In this document: in pieces, positions 34,825-42,710 of the stretch
How positions within the stretch are numbered: the stretch's first letter is position 1
Layout of the letters: every line of letters starts with the position of its first letter
DNA from: Pseudomonas caspiana
GTDB taxonomy: Bacteria; Pseudomonadota; Gammaproteobacteria; Pseudomonadales; Pseudomonadaceae
Direction of reading: 5' to 3'
Assembly (NCBI RefSeq): GCF_002158995.1
Contig: NZ_LOHF01000005.1
Span: 149,868-213,867 of the forward strand
DNA: 64,000 nucleotides
Made by a program: the position numbers and the translations under genes
Notes under the pieces: model-generated
Seen by the model: only the letters and a program-made list of their open reading frames with translations
Database searches by the model: none
What the model was told of the DNA's origin: nothing

Positions 34825-35358
34825 TTACTTCGCAGACCAGAAGATATAGTCAGCTTGATATTTAACGATTTCCTTGGCGCCTTTGTTGCTCTCGGCACAC
34901 GCTTTGGCGGGGGCTACGCCGCCTTTGAGCGCGGTACGCTGAATGTACGCAACGCCGGTCATTGCGCCTTTGCCTTCGGCCGGGTTGGCTTTGACCAACT
35001 GATACGGCAGGTTGCCAGCGCTGGACGGTGCCACCGCGAGTTGGGTGCCGGTCACTTTCGAACCGTCTTTGGCTTCCCAGGTTGCTGGCGGGCCGTAGTA
35101 GGTGCCGACTTGCTTGCCGCTGCGATCATTGAGCACGGCTTTAGGACCCACGAACGCCCATTCCATGCCTTCTGCAGCATTGGCTTTGGCGCGGCACTCG
35201 TAAGTGATCTCGCCGACACCGGTGGTTTCCAGGCTGACTTTGAAGCCATCCGGCACTCGCACGGTTTCCGGCAGGTTGCTTTGAGCGAAGGCAGAGGGCG
35301 CCAGGCAAGTGAAAGCCAGTGCAGCACCAGTCAGGCAGAGCAAGCGTTTTGCGTTCAT
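34825..35358 (-). CDS. Secreted DUF3455-domain protein
   Basis: A 177-residue protein with a clear signal peptide from the ATG at 35358 (MNAKRLLCLTGAALAFTCLA, cleavage after AFA). The mature part (GVGEITYECRAK, EWAFVGPKAVLND, GTYYGPPATWEAKDGSKVTG, and the end YQADYIFW) matches DUF3455, found in secreted proteins of bacteria and fungi. The function is unknown. It lies 93 bp upstream of the ECF sigma gene on the same strand, so it could be a target or member of that regulon (inference). Confidence 0.88.
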   Translation of the reverse strand: MNAKRLLCLTGAALAFTCLAPSAFAQSNLPETVRVPDGFKVSLETTGVGEITYECRAKANAAEGMEWAFVGPKAVLNDRSGKQVGTYYGPPATWEAKDGSKVTGTQLAVAPSSAGNLPYQLVKANPAEGKGAMTGVAYIQRTALKGGVAPAKACAESNKGAKEIVKYQADYIFWSAK

Positions 35359-35462
35359 GCAGACATCTCCAGTTTTGGGTTTTCGCTTAACAGCCAAACC
35401 GGCTGCTTATCTGTACTACCCGCGAGAAACCCATCTGGATGCAGCGATTTGAAAATAAATTT

Positions 35463-36641
35463 TCAGCCCTTGCTGATTCGGCTGCGCAACAGGATCACGC
35501 CCGCAATCGCCGCGAGTCCTGAACCCATCAATACGCCGACTTTTACTTCGTCGATCAGATGCGCGGAACCGGGGAAGGCAAGGTTGCCGATGAACAGACT
35601 CATGGTGAAACCGATGCCGCAGAGGATCGCGACGCCATACAACTGCACCCAGTTGCTGCCTTCCGGCATCGACGCCAGGCCGGAGCGAATGGCCAGAACA
35701 GCGGCGAGGAATACGCCAATCTGTTTACCCACGAAAAGACCAAGCGCAACGCCCAGCGGTACAGGATCAATCAGGTTCTGCAGCGAGATTCCTGACAACG
35801 AAACCCCGGCATTGGCAAAGCCGAAGATGGGCACGATGGCAAACGCGACCCAGTAGTGCAGCTTCTCCTCGAGGAACAGCAGAGGCGAGCGGGACTCTTC
35901 TTCAGGTTTGCCCAAGGGAATACACAGCGCCAGAGCGACACCGGCCAGCGTCGCGTGAACGCCCGATTGCAGGACGAAAAACCACAGGGCGGCGCCCAGC
36001 AACAAGTACGGCAGCAGGCGTCGCACGCGCAGGCGATTCATCACGATCAAAACCGCGAGCGTGGCGAAGGAGGCCAGCAGCATCGGCATGTTCAGGCCCG
36101 AGCTGTAGAAGAAAGCAATGATGGTAACGGCGCCCAGATCATCGAGAATCGCCAGTGCGGCGAGGAAGACTTTCAGAGAAGTTGGCACGCGTTTACCCAG
36201 CAGCGATAGCACGCCGAGGGCGAAGGCAATGTCGGTAGCGGCGGGGATCGCCCAGCCGCTCATGGTTTCCTTATTGCCCCAGTTGACCGCTATGTAGATC
36301 AGCGCAGGCACTAACATGCCGCCAGCCGCTGCAAAGCCGGGCAGGGCACGCTGGCCCCAGGTAGCCAGGCCACCCGCGAGCACCTCACGTTTGATTTCCA
36401 GACCGACCATCAGGAAGAAGATCGCCATCAGCCCGTCGTTGATCCATAGCTCGACGGAAAGCCCCAGCCAGACGCTGTGCAGTGCTGCGAAGTAGCCAGT
36501 GGAAAGTCCGGAGTTGGCGACGATCAATGCAGCCAGCGCCGCGCCCATCAAGACGATGCCACCGGCTGATTCGGAGGCCAGGAAGCTGGCGAGAATGGCG
36601 ATGGCTCTTGGGGTTTCTTTTTTGTTGTTATAGGCAGTCAT
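35463..36641 (-). CDS. nhaA: Na+/H+ antiporter NhaA
   Basis: A 392-residue inner-membrane antiporter, which exports Na+ (or Li+) for protons at high pH. Start at 36641 ([13 protein letters not shown]). About 12 membrane segments. The family landmarks are clear: [51 protein letters not shown] (the two ion-binding aspartates) and [18 protein letters not shown]. It stands between the DUF3455 gene and hutD and interrupts the hut region. Confidence 0.96.
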   Translation of the reverse strand: MTAYNNKKETPRAIAILASFLASESAGGIVLMGAALAALIVANSGLSTGYFAALHSVWLGLSVELWINDGLMAIFFLMVGLEIKREVLAGGLATWGQRALPGFAAAGGMLVPALIYIAVNWGNKETMSGWAIPAATDIAFALGVLSLLGKRVPTSLKVFLAALAILDDLGAVTIIAFFYSSGLNMPMLLASFATLAVLIVMNRLRVRRLLPYLLLGAALWFFVLQSGVHATLAGVALALCIPLGKPEEESRSPLLFLEEKLHYWVAFAIVPIFGFANAGVSLSGISLQNLIDPVPLGVALGLFVGKQIGVFLAAVLAIRSGLASMPEGSNWVQLYGVAILCGIGFTMSLFIGNLAFPGSAHLIDEVKVGVLMGSGLAAIAGVILLRSRISKG

Positions 36642-36698
36642 TGGCGGTGGGAGCGTCCTTGATTTTGATTTGCGCCACATCCCCTGTAGGAGCGTGCG

Positions 36699-37292
36699 TC
36701 AGATCCTGGTCAGTTCAATCAAACAGCAGCGACTGGCGCGGGGTGCGTACAGCACCACTTCCAGCAATTCATCTGCCTCGTTATCCAATTGCAGGCAATC
36801 ATGCTTTTCCAGCAATTGCGGCGAATGTTCGGCCAGGTTCGCGGCCATCTGCTCTGCCGCGCTGAACAGCAGCAGCGTAGACGCCGAACTGAACAAACGC
36901 TGCGGTTTGAGCACATCGACCCACTGCAAACTGACGCGATAACGTTCTGGTGAGTAGATCAGGTTGAAATCGCGAATCGCACCGTCGAGCAATGTGCAAC
37001 TGACCTGACTGTCGCCGCTGAACGCGAACGGGTCGCCGGGCAGTAGCGGCTCGGTTGTCTTGCCATCGATATCCAGCGTCATGCCCATGCCTTGCAGCAC
37101 GGTGATGATGCGCTGATAGCCCGCAAACAATGAAAAGCCGCCGGACTGCTCGATATCGGCAATCGACAGACGCCAGCCAAAACCTTCCAGGCCTTCGCCT
37201 GCATCGCGGGTCACTTCTTCCGTGCTGCCGCCGCCGTTTTTCCAGGGCATGCGCGGATAGTTGGCGGCGCGTAAAACGGTCAGTTGGCTCAT
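36699..37292 (-). CDS. hutD: HutD family protein
   Basis: A 197-residue cupin-like protein. Start at 37292 overlaps the hutC stop (ATGA). YPRMPWKNGGGSTEEV near the N-terminus and GWRLSIADIEQSGGFSLFAGY are the HutD signature. In P. fluorescens HutD limits hut expression and is thought to sense pathway intermediates such as formylglutamate; that role is from the family, not this sequence. It is translationally coupled to hutC. Confidence 0.93.
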   Translation of the reverse strand: MSQLTVLRAANYPRMPWKNGGGSTEEVTRDAGEGLEGFGWRLSIADIEQSGGFSLFAGYQRIITVLQGMGMTLDIDGKTTEPLLPGDPFAFSGDSQVSCTLLDGAIRDFNLIYSPERYRVSLQWVDVLKPQRLFSSASTLLLFSAAEQMAANLAEHSPQLLEKHDCLQLDNEADELLEVVLYAPRASRCCLIELTRI

Positions 37293-38038
37293 TTGCTGAA
37301 ACGTCCTTCCAGGCGATGACGGGAACCGGGGTGGATCAGTCGTGCAGCGGTCACTGGCTGACGGCCGGACCATGTGCGACGGCGTATCAACAGGCAAGGT
37401 TCGTTGGGGCTGATCTGCAACAGTTCGCACTCATTCGGCTCGGCGAGAATGGCCTCAACCACATGCTCGCCTTCGGTCAAGGGCGCGACTTGCGAGAGAT
37501 AGGCGTAAGGCGTCTGCTGGGTGAAGTCCTGGCTCAAGTAATCCGGCGCGACCAACGCGTTGACATAGCGATCTTCGATTTGCACCGGCAGATCGTTTTC
37601 CAGATGCACGATCAACGAGTGAAAAACCCGCTGACCTTCGCGCATATCCAGCGCCAGGGCTCGCTCGGAGCCTGCGGCTTCTTCTTTCAGCAGGATGACC
37701 TTGCAGGTGTGCCGATGACCACGGGCAGCGATTTCGTCAGCGATGTTATGCACTTCAAACAGTGCCGACTGACTCTTGGGCTCGGCGACGAAGGTGCCAA
37801 CGCCCTGCATACGCACCAACAGGCCTTCGGCGGTCATTTCACGCAGGGCGCGGTTGATGGTCATGCGGCTGAAACCCAGTTGGGTCACCAACTCGCTTTC
37901 CGACGGGACGCGGTGATGCGGCGGCCAGTTTCCGCACTGGATCTGCTGGGCGATCATCTGCTTGACGCGGGCGTACAGCGGGGCCGGACTGTCGCCCATT
38001 TGGGCAGCCAAAGGTGAAGTGGCAGGCGGAGTCGGCAC
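37289..38038 (-). CDS. hutC: Histidine utilization repressor, GntR/HutC family
   Basis: A 249-residue repressor with urocanate as the usual inducer. The GTG at 38038 (MPTPPATSPLAAQ) has aagga nine bases before it; a longer frame to 38104 also exists. The N-terminal winged HTH (LYARVKQMIAQQIQCGNWPP, then SESELVTQLGFSRMTINRAL) and the C-terminal UTRA effector domain (ALFEVHNIADEI, GQRVFHSLIVHLENDLPVQI) are clear. It is divergent from hutF and shares a control region with a HutC-like operator. A second operator lies at hutU. Confidence 0.95.
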   Translation of the reverse strand: MPTPPATSPLAAQMGDSPAPLYARVKQMIAQQIQCGNWPPHHRVPSESELVTQLGFSRMTINRALREMTAEGLLVRMQGVGTFVAEPKSQSALFEVHNIADEIAARGHRHTCKVILLKEEAAGSERALALDMREGQRVFHSLIVHLENDLPVQIEDRYVNALVAPDYLSQDFTQQTPYAYLSQVAPLTEGEHVVEAILAEPNECELLQISPNEPCLLIRRRTWSGRQPVTAARLIHPGSRHRLEGRFSK

Positions 38039-38180
38039 TGAGGGCAATCCTTTTCGAAGGTAATTCAGGTGCGGGTCGGCGCTGATCTTGCAGCGCTTGG
38101 TCATTAATAACGTGTGCTCACGCTAACCATTAACCTGTTCGGCGACAAGCTTGCCGGAGTTTACCGAGCGTGCAAACGTC

Positions 38181-38196
38181 TGTATATGTATATACA
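38181..38196. promoter_or_regulatory. HutC-like operator between hutC and hutF
   Basis: tgtatatgtatataca is a perfect dyad of 7-bp arms around gt. Its right part, tgtatataca (38187-38196), is TGTA-N2-TACA, matching the hutU site. It lies 27 bp before the hutF start codon. Confidence 0.75.
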
Positions 38197-38222
38197 AATC
38201 ACTTTTTATGGGATTCAGAGCC

Positions 38223-39587
38223 ATGTCCGCCTTCTTTGCCGAGCGTGCATTGTTGCCCACCGGCTGGGCCAATAATGTTCGCATTGAGGTCAGCGCCGCT
38301 GGCGTGATCACTCATATCGTCGCGGAGGCAGACGCTTCAGGCGCGGAGTTGCTAAAAGGACCGTTGCTGCCAGGCATGCCGAATCTGCATTCCCACGCGT
38401 TTCAGCGGGCGATGGCCGGGCTGGCGGAAGTGGCAGGGAACCCCAATGACAGCTTCTGGACCTGGCGCGATTTGATGTACCGCCTGGTCGGCAAGATCAG
38501 CCCGCAGCAACTGGGTGTCATTGCCCGTCAGTTGTACATCGAAATGCTCAAGGGCGGTTTTACCTCGGTCGCTGAGTTTCATTACGTGCATCAGGACACT
38601 ACCGGCAAGCCGTATGCAAATCCCGCGGAACTGGCGCTGCAAATAAGTCAGGCGGCGAGTTCTGCCGGGATCGGACTGACGCTGTTACCGGTGCTCTACA
38701 TCCACTCCGGTTTCGGTGGGCAAGCGCCGAACGAGGGTCAGCGGCGGTTTATCCACAGCACCGACAGCTATCTTGATCTGCACGCGCGTCTGCAACCTGT
38801 ATTGCGCGAGCAGCCAGCACAGCAGTTGGGCCTTTGTTTTCATTCGCTACGTGCGGTAACGCCTGAGCAGATCAGTGCGGTACTGGCCGCCAGCGACCAG
38901 CATTGTCCGGTCCATATCCACATCGCCGAACAGCAGAAGGAAGTCGACGACTGCCTGAGCTGGAGCGGCCGTCGGCCTGTGCAATGGCTGTACGAGAACG
39001 CTCCGGTGGATGAGCGCTGGTGTCTGGTGCATGCCACGCATGTCGAAGTCGATGAAGTCGCGTTGATGGCGCAAAGCGGTGCGGTTGCCGGGTTGTGCCT
39101 AACCACTGAAGCGAATCTGGGCGACGGGATTTTCCCGGCAGTGGACTACATCGCTCAAGGCGGGCGCTGGGGGATCGGTTCAGACAGTCACGTGTCGTTG
39201 AGTGTGGTCGAGGAGTTGCGTTGGCTTGAGTACGGTCAGCGATTGCGCGATCAGCGTCGCAATCGCTTGTATCGCAGCGATCAGCCAATGGTCGGCAGGA
39301 CGTTGTTTGATGCAGCACTGGTCGGTGGGGCGCAGGCGCTGGGGCAGCCTATCGGTGGTCTGGAAGTGGGGCAGCGTGCCGACTGGCTGGTGCTTGATGG
39401 CAATGATCCATACATCGCCACCGCGTCGGACGACGGGATCCTCAACCGCTGGTTATTCGCGGGCAGCGACCGGCAGATTCGCGACGTGATGGTCAACGGC
39501 AAGTGGGTGGTGCGTGAAGGGCATCATGCCGGGGAAGAGCAGAGCAAACGTGAGTTTGCGCAGGTGCTGCGGGAGTTGTTGGGGTAA
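38223..39587 (+). CDS. hutF: Formimidoylglutamate deiminase
   Basis: A 454-residue zinc amidohydrolase that converts N-formimidoyl-glutamate to N-formylglutamate plus ammonia, step 4 of the five-step pathway. Start at 38223 (MSAFFAERAL); the longer frame overlaps the operator. Metal ligands are seen in GMPNLHSHAF (His56, His58), IHIAEQQKEV, VHATHVE and GIGSDSHVS. With HutG it forms the branch used by Pseudomonas instead of direct release of formamide. Confidence 0.97.
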   Translation: MSAFFAERALLPTGWANNVRIEVSAAGVITHIVAEADASGAELLKGPLLPGMPNLHSHAFQRAMAGLAEVAGNPNDSFWTWRDLMYRLVGKISPQQLGVIARQLYIEMLKGGFTSVAEFHYVHQDTTGKPYANPAELALQISQAASSAGIGLTLLPVLYIHSGFGGQAPNEGQRRFIHSTDSYLDLHARLQPVLREQPAQQLGLCFHSLRAVTPEQISAVLAASDQHCPVHIHIAEQQKEVDDCLSWSGRRPVQWLYENAPVDERWCLVHATHVEVDEVALMAQSGAVAGLCLTTEANLGDGIFPAVDYIAQGGRWGIGSDSHVSLSVVEELRWLEYGQRLRDQRRNRLYRSDQPMVGRTLFDAALVGGAQALGQPIGGLEVGQRADWLVLDGNDPYIATASDDGILNRWLFAGSDRQIRDVMVNGKWVVREGHHAGEEQSKREFAQVLRELLG

Positions 39588-39608
39588 CGTTCAGTATTTG
39601 AAGGCGTC

Positions 39609-39703
39609 GACGTGGGACCGGCTTCAGCCGGGAAGGCGGTATTTCTGACGATAGAAATGTTGCGAATGTACCGGCCTCTTCCCGGCTAAAGCCGGTCCCA
39701 CGA
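39609..39703. repeat. REPIN (GTGGGACCGGCTTCAGCCGGGAAG family)
   Basis: cgacgtgggaccggcttcag pairs with ctaaagccggtcccacg. It sits in the convergent hutF-lipocalin gap. Confidence 0.88.
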
Positions 39704-39767
39704 CATCGCGTGAATACGTGGGATCGCATCCCCCCCTTTGGAGAGTGGACGATGATCCCGGCAGTGA

Positions 39768-40346
39768 TTATTTCTCGGTTTTCCCGATCTTCGAATCTTC
39801 AACCCGCCAGACCAGCTTGGTGGTGTCGTATCCCTGCTGTTGAGCCTGGCTGAGCAAATGCTCTTTCACTTCCTTGGAGATGGTAGGCGTGCGCGAAAGC
39901 AGCCACAGGTATTTGCGGTCCGGATTGCCCACGACAGCGGTCTTGTAGCCGTCGCCGATGTACAGCACCCAGTAGTCGCCTTTGGCTACGCCGGGCAGCA
40001 GGCGGGAGAACCAGTTATCGAACTCCACCCATAACTTGTCGGTTTTACCCGCCACTTGCGGTGTAGCTGTACCTGTTGCTTCCTGCCACTCACCTTCAAT
40101 GGTCCGGCAGCGGTTGGTCACGCCGACGTTGCCATCTTCCTTGAGGGCGTAATGCGCTTCGGATTGCGCGCAGTTACGCTGGAAGAACATCGGTAAACGA
40201 GCGATTTCGTACCAAGTGCCCTGATACTGTTTGAGGTCGACGTTACCAACCGTTCTTGGCTCAAGGTTTTCAGCGGAATGCGCGAAACCGATTGCGAGAA
40301 AGCTGGCCATGACCACCAGCCCAAAGCGCACGAGTAATTTGATCAT
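39768..40346 (-). CDS. Secreted lipocalin (Blc-like)
   Basis: A 192-residue protein. The N-terminus is a signal peptide (MIKLLVRFGLVVMASFLAIG, cleavage near AHS-AEN). The lipocalin signature GTWYEIARLP (residues 43-52) and the second motif around WVLYIGDGYKTAVVGNPDRK are clear. Blc of E. coli is an outer-membrane lipoprotein, but here I see no lipobox cysteine, so it is probably soluble in the periplasm. It probably binds lipids or lysophospholipids. It follows a small lipoprotein gene by 3 bp in one operon. Confidence 0.92.
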   Translation of the reverse strand: MIKLLVRFGLVVMASFLAIGFAHSAENLEPRTVGNVDLKQYQGTWYEIARLPMFFQRNCAQSEAHYALKEDGNVGVTNRCRTIEGEWQEATGTATPQVAGKTDKLWVEFDNWFSRLLPGVAKGDYWVLYIGDGYKTAVVGNPDRKYLWLLSRTPTISKEVKEHLLSQAQQQGYDTTKLVWRVEDSKIGKTEK

Positions 40347-40349
40347 CTG

Positions 40350-40604
40350 TTATTTCAAACCCTGTCCCGAAAAAAGCACAACCTTGTCGGCGGCGTACTG
40401 CACGCTGATAAAGCTCTTCTGATCGCCCCACGTGCAGCTGGACATACCCAGCGCGCCGGAGCATTCGGTCGGGCTGCCGAGCAGGCGTTCAACTTCAGCC
40501 TTGGGCATACCCGCAGAAAGCTTCGAGTAATTTTCCTGATTAACCTTGCTGCATGCGGTCAGCAATACGAGAAACGACAACAACGCTAGAGAGCGCAGAG
40601 ACAT
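40350..40604 (-). CDS. Small lipoprotein (SmpA/OmlA-like, DUF3862)
   Basis: An 84-residue protein with a signal peptide and lipobox LLTAC (Cys18). The remainder (NYSKLSAGMPKAEVERLLGS, then CSGALGMSSCTWGD) is the short SmpA/OmlA-type fold, with two cysteines that could form a disulfide. Ser at +2 after the lipid cysteine suggests the outer membrane. It overlaps no other gene and its stop is 3 bp before the lipocalin start, so the two are co-transcribed. Confidence 0.88.
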   Translation of the reverse strand: MSLRSLALLSFLVLLTACSKVNQENYSKLSAGMPKAEVERLLGSPTECSGALGMSSCTWGDQKSFISVQYAADKVVLFSGQGLK

Positions 40605-40786
40605 GGATGAAGCTCCTGAACGGAAAAGGGCAACGCCGCAGCAAACGGTCGATGGGCAGGTTGCTGGCGTAATACCGCAAGCTTAGAAGAGAAAAGCGGG
40701 GTCTGGTTCCGTTGAGGAAAAAATCCATTTTTTCGAGCAAACGCATACCTGTGGGAGCGGTGCTTGCCCATGCGCGCGTTTCTTAC

Positions 40787-41389
40787 TTAAAACCGCGAAC
40801 CAGGCTGTTTCAGGAATTCAATCTCTTCCGGCGTTGAAGCACGGCCAAGAATTGCGTTGCGATGCGGGAAGCGCCCAAAGCGATCGATGACTGCCCGGTG
40901 GCGTTCGGCGTAATCAAGACTGTGGTTGAAATAGTCGCGGTCTGTGGAGGGAAGCAGGGGGAGGAGTTCGGTGAAGCGGGCGACGGCTTCATTTTGTGCG
41001 TCGAGGGTTTCGCTATGTTCCAGCACCAGATAGATGAAGGTGCGCTGCAGCGGGTCCAGATGCTGGTCACGGCCAAGCTTCAGGCCGTGGGCAACAAGCG
41101 CCTGAGCGCGTTGATCGCCAGCGAAAGCTTTAGGTGTGTCGCGATAAATCATGCGTGGTAGTTGATCGAGCAGCAGTACCAACGCCAGCCAGCCATCAGG
41201 ACTTTCAGTCCACTCTTTCAAACCACCCGAAAGTGCGGATTCGACCAGATCACCAAAACGCGTATGCGCTTCGGTGTCCTGAGCCTTGTCCTTGCCGAAC
41301 CACAACTTGCCCTTGGCCTTCGCCACTTCGGAGGGCGATCCGGCAGAGCCGAACCACCATTCCAGCAGCGGGAGCCAAGGGGCAGTCAT
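40787..41389 (-). CDS. DUF924-family protein
   Basis: A 200-residue soluble helical protein. The conserved LVLLLDQLPRMIYRDTPKAF and HSETLDAQNEAVARF stretches and the ending RFPHRNAILGRASTPEEIEF identify DUF924 (a TPR-like fold). The function is unknown. It starts 5 bp after the fbp stop codon and is probably translated from the fbp transcript. Confidence 0.9.
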   Translation of the reverse strand: MTAPWLPLLEWWFGSAGSPSEVAKAKGKLWFGKDKAQDTEAHTRFGDLVESALSGGLKEWTESPDGWLALVLLLDQLPRMIYRDTPKAFAGDQRAQALVAHGLKLGRDQHLDPLQRTFIYLVLEHSETLDAQNEAVARFTELLPLLPSTDRDYFNHSLDYAERHRAVIDRFGRFPHRNAILGRASTPEEIEFLKQPGSRF

Positions 41390-41394
41390 GTTAG

Positions 41395-42405
41395 TCAGGC
41401 CTTATGGTACGAGGTCGCGCGCTCAACTTCTTCTTTCGAGCCCAGAAACACAGCCACACGCTGGTGCAGACCGTCCGGCTGAATGTCGAGGATGCGCTGA
41501 TGACCGTCGGTGGACGCGCCGCCAGCTTGTTCGACCAGGAAGGACATCGGGTTGGCTTCGTACATCAAGCGCAGTTTGCCCGGCTTGGATGGCTCGCGGC
41601 TGTCACGTGGGTACATGAACAGACCGCCTCGGGTCAGGATGCGGTGTACATCGCCGACCATCGCAGCAACCCAGCGCATGTTGTAGTTCTTTTTCAGTGG
41701 ACCGGCTTCGCCAGCCAGCAGTTCGTCAACGTAGCGTTGTACTGGAGCTTCCCAGTGTCGCTGGTTGGACATGTTGATCGCGAATTCCTGAGTGGAGGTC
41801 GGGATCTTGATGTCTTCGTGGGTCAGTACGAAGCTGCCCATTTCACGATCCAGCGTGAAGCCTTTGACGCCATCGCCCAAGGTCAGAACCAGCATGGTTT
41901 GCGGGCCGTAGATCGCATAACCGGCGGCTACTTGCTGAGTACCTGGCTGCAGGAAAGCCTTTTCGTTCAAAGGCTCGTTCTGGCTCAGGTATTCATTCGG
42001 GCAGCGCAGTACGGAGAAGATGGTGCCGACCGGGGCGTTGATGTCGATGTTCGACGAGCCGTCCAGTGGGTCGAAAACCAGCAGGTAGGCGCCTTTCGGG
42101 TATTTGCCCGGGATCTGGTAGGCGTTGTCCATTTCTTCGGACGCCATGCCTGCCAGGTGACCGCCCCACTCGTTGGCTTCGAGCAGGATTTCGTTGGAGA
42201 TCACGTCGAGCTTCTTCTGCACTTCGCCCTGAACGTTTTCAGTGCCCATGCTGCCGAGCACGCCGCCCAGCGCGCCTTTGGAAACGGCGTGGCTGATTTC
42301 CTTGCACGCTCGCGCCACCACTTCGATCAGGAAGCGCAGATCGGCAGGAGTGTTGTTGCTGCGGGTCTGCTCAATCAAATAGCGACTCAGGGTAACGCGG
42401 GACAT
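41395..42405 (-). CDS. fbp: Fructose-1,6-bisphosphatase class 1
   Basis: A 336-residue gluconeogenic enzyme. The metal and substrate motifs are visible: MASEEMDN, the [19 protein letters not shown] signature with the three metal-binding acids, and the C-terminal [28 protein letters not shown]. Length is typical. It heads a two-gene operon with DUF924, downstream of glgP on the same strand but separated by a hairpin with a T-run. Confidence 0.97.
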   Translation of the reverse strand: MSRVTLSRYLIEQTRSNNTPADLRFLIEVVARACKEISHAVSKGALGGVLGSMGTENVQGEVQKKLDVISNEILLEANEWGGHLAGMASEEMDNAYQIPGKYPKGAYLLVFDPLDGSSNIDINAPVGTIFSVLRCPNEYLSQNEPLNEKAFLQPGTQQVAAGYAIYGPQTMLVLTLGDGVKGFTLDREMGSFVLTHEDIKIPTSTQEFAINMSNQRHWEAPVQRYVDELLAGEAGPLKKNYNMRWVAAMVGDVHRILTRGGLFMYPRDSREPSKPGKLRLMYEANPMSFLVEQAGGASTDGHQRILDIQPDGLHQRVAVFLGSKEEVERATSYHKA

Positions 42406-42428
42406 GGATAGCTCCGAATAGGGGGAAT

Positions 42429-42452
42429 AAAAAACCCGCGCAGTTTAGCGCG
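42429..42452 (-). terminator. Possible terminator between glgP and fbp
   Basis: Read leftward: cgcgc-taaact-gcgcg followed by ggttttttattc. The stem is short (5 bp) but GC-only and the T-run is good. It would end leftward transcripts from glgP just before fbp, or attenuate fbp itself. Confidence 0.5.
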
Positions 42453-42580
42453 AGTCGAGACGTAATACTGCCTATAAGACTGGGTTAACACCCATTGAGT
42501 TCACGTGTGGGCAGAGCGTAGCTGGAAAATGCTGAAACGGTGGCTGAAACGAGTTGGTTACCGAGTGAAGCACGATCCCC

Positions 42581-42668
42581 TGTGGGAGTTGGGCTTGCCC
42601 GCGATAAGAATGGCGCGATCTAAAGTGAACCGCGTCCAGCCCTATCGCGGGCAAGCCCGGCTCCCACA
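42581..42668. repeat. REPIN (GTGGGAGTTGGGCTTGCCCGCGATA family)
   Basis: tgtgggagttgggcttgccc pairs with gggcaagcccggctcccaca, between glgP and fbp. Confidence 0.88.
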
Positions 42669-42710
42669 TTGGCCGTATTGCCAAAGTGGGAGCGGTTTGC
42701 GCTTATTCCA

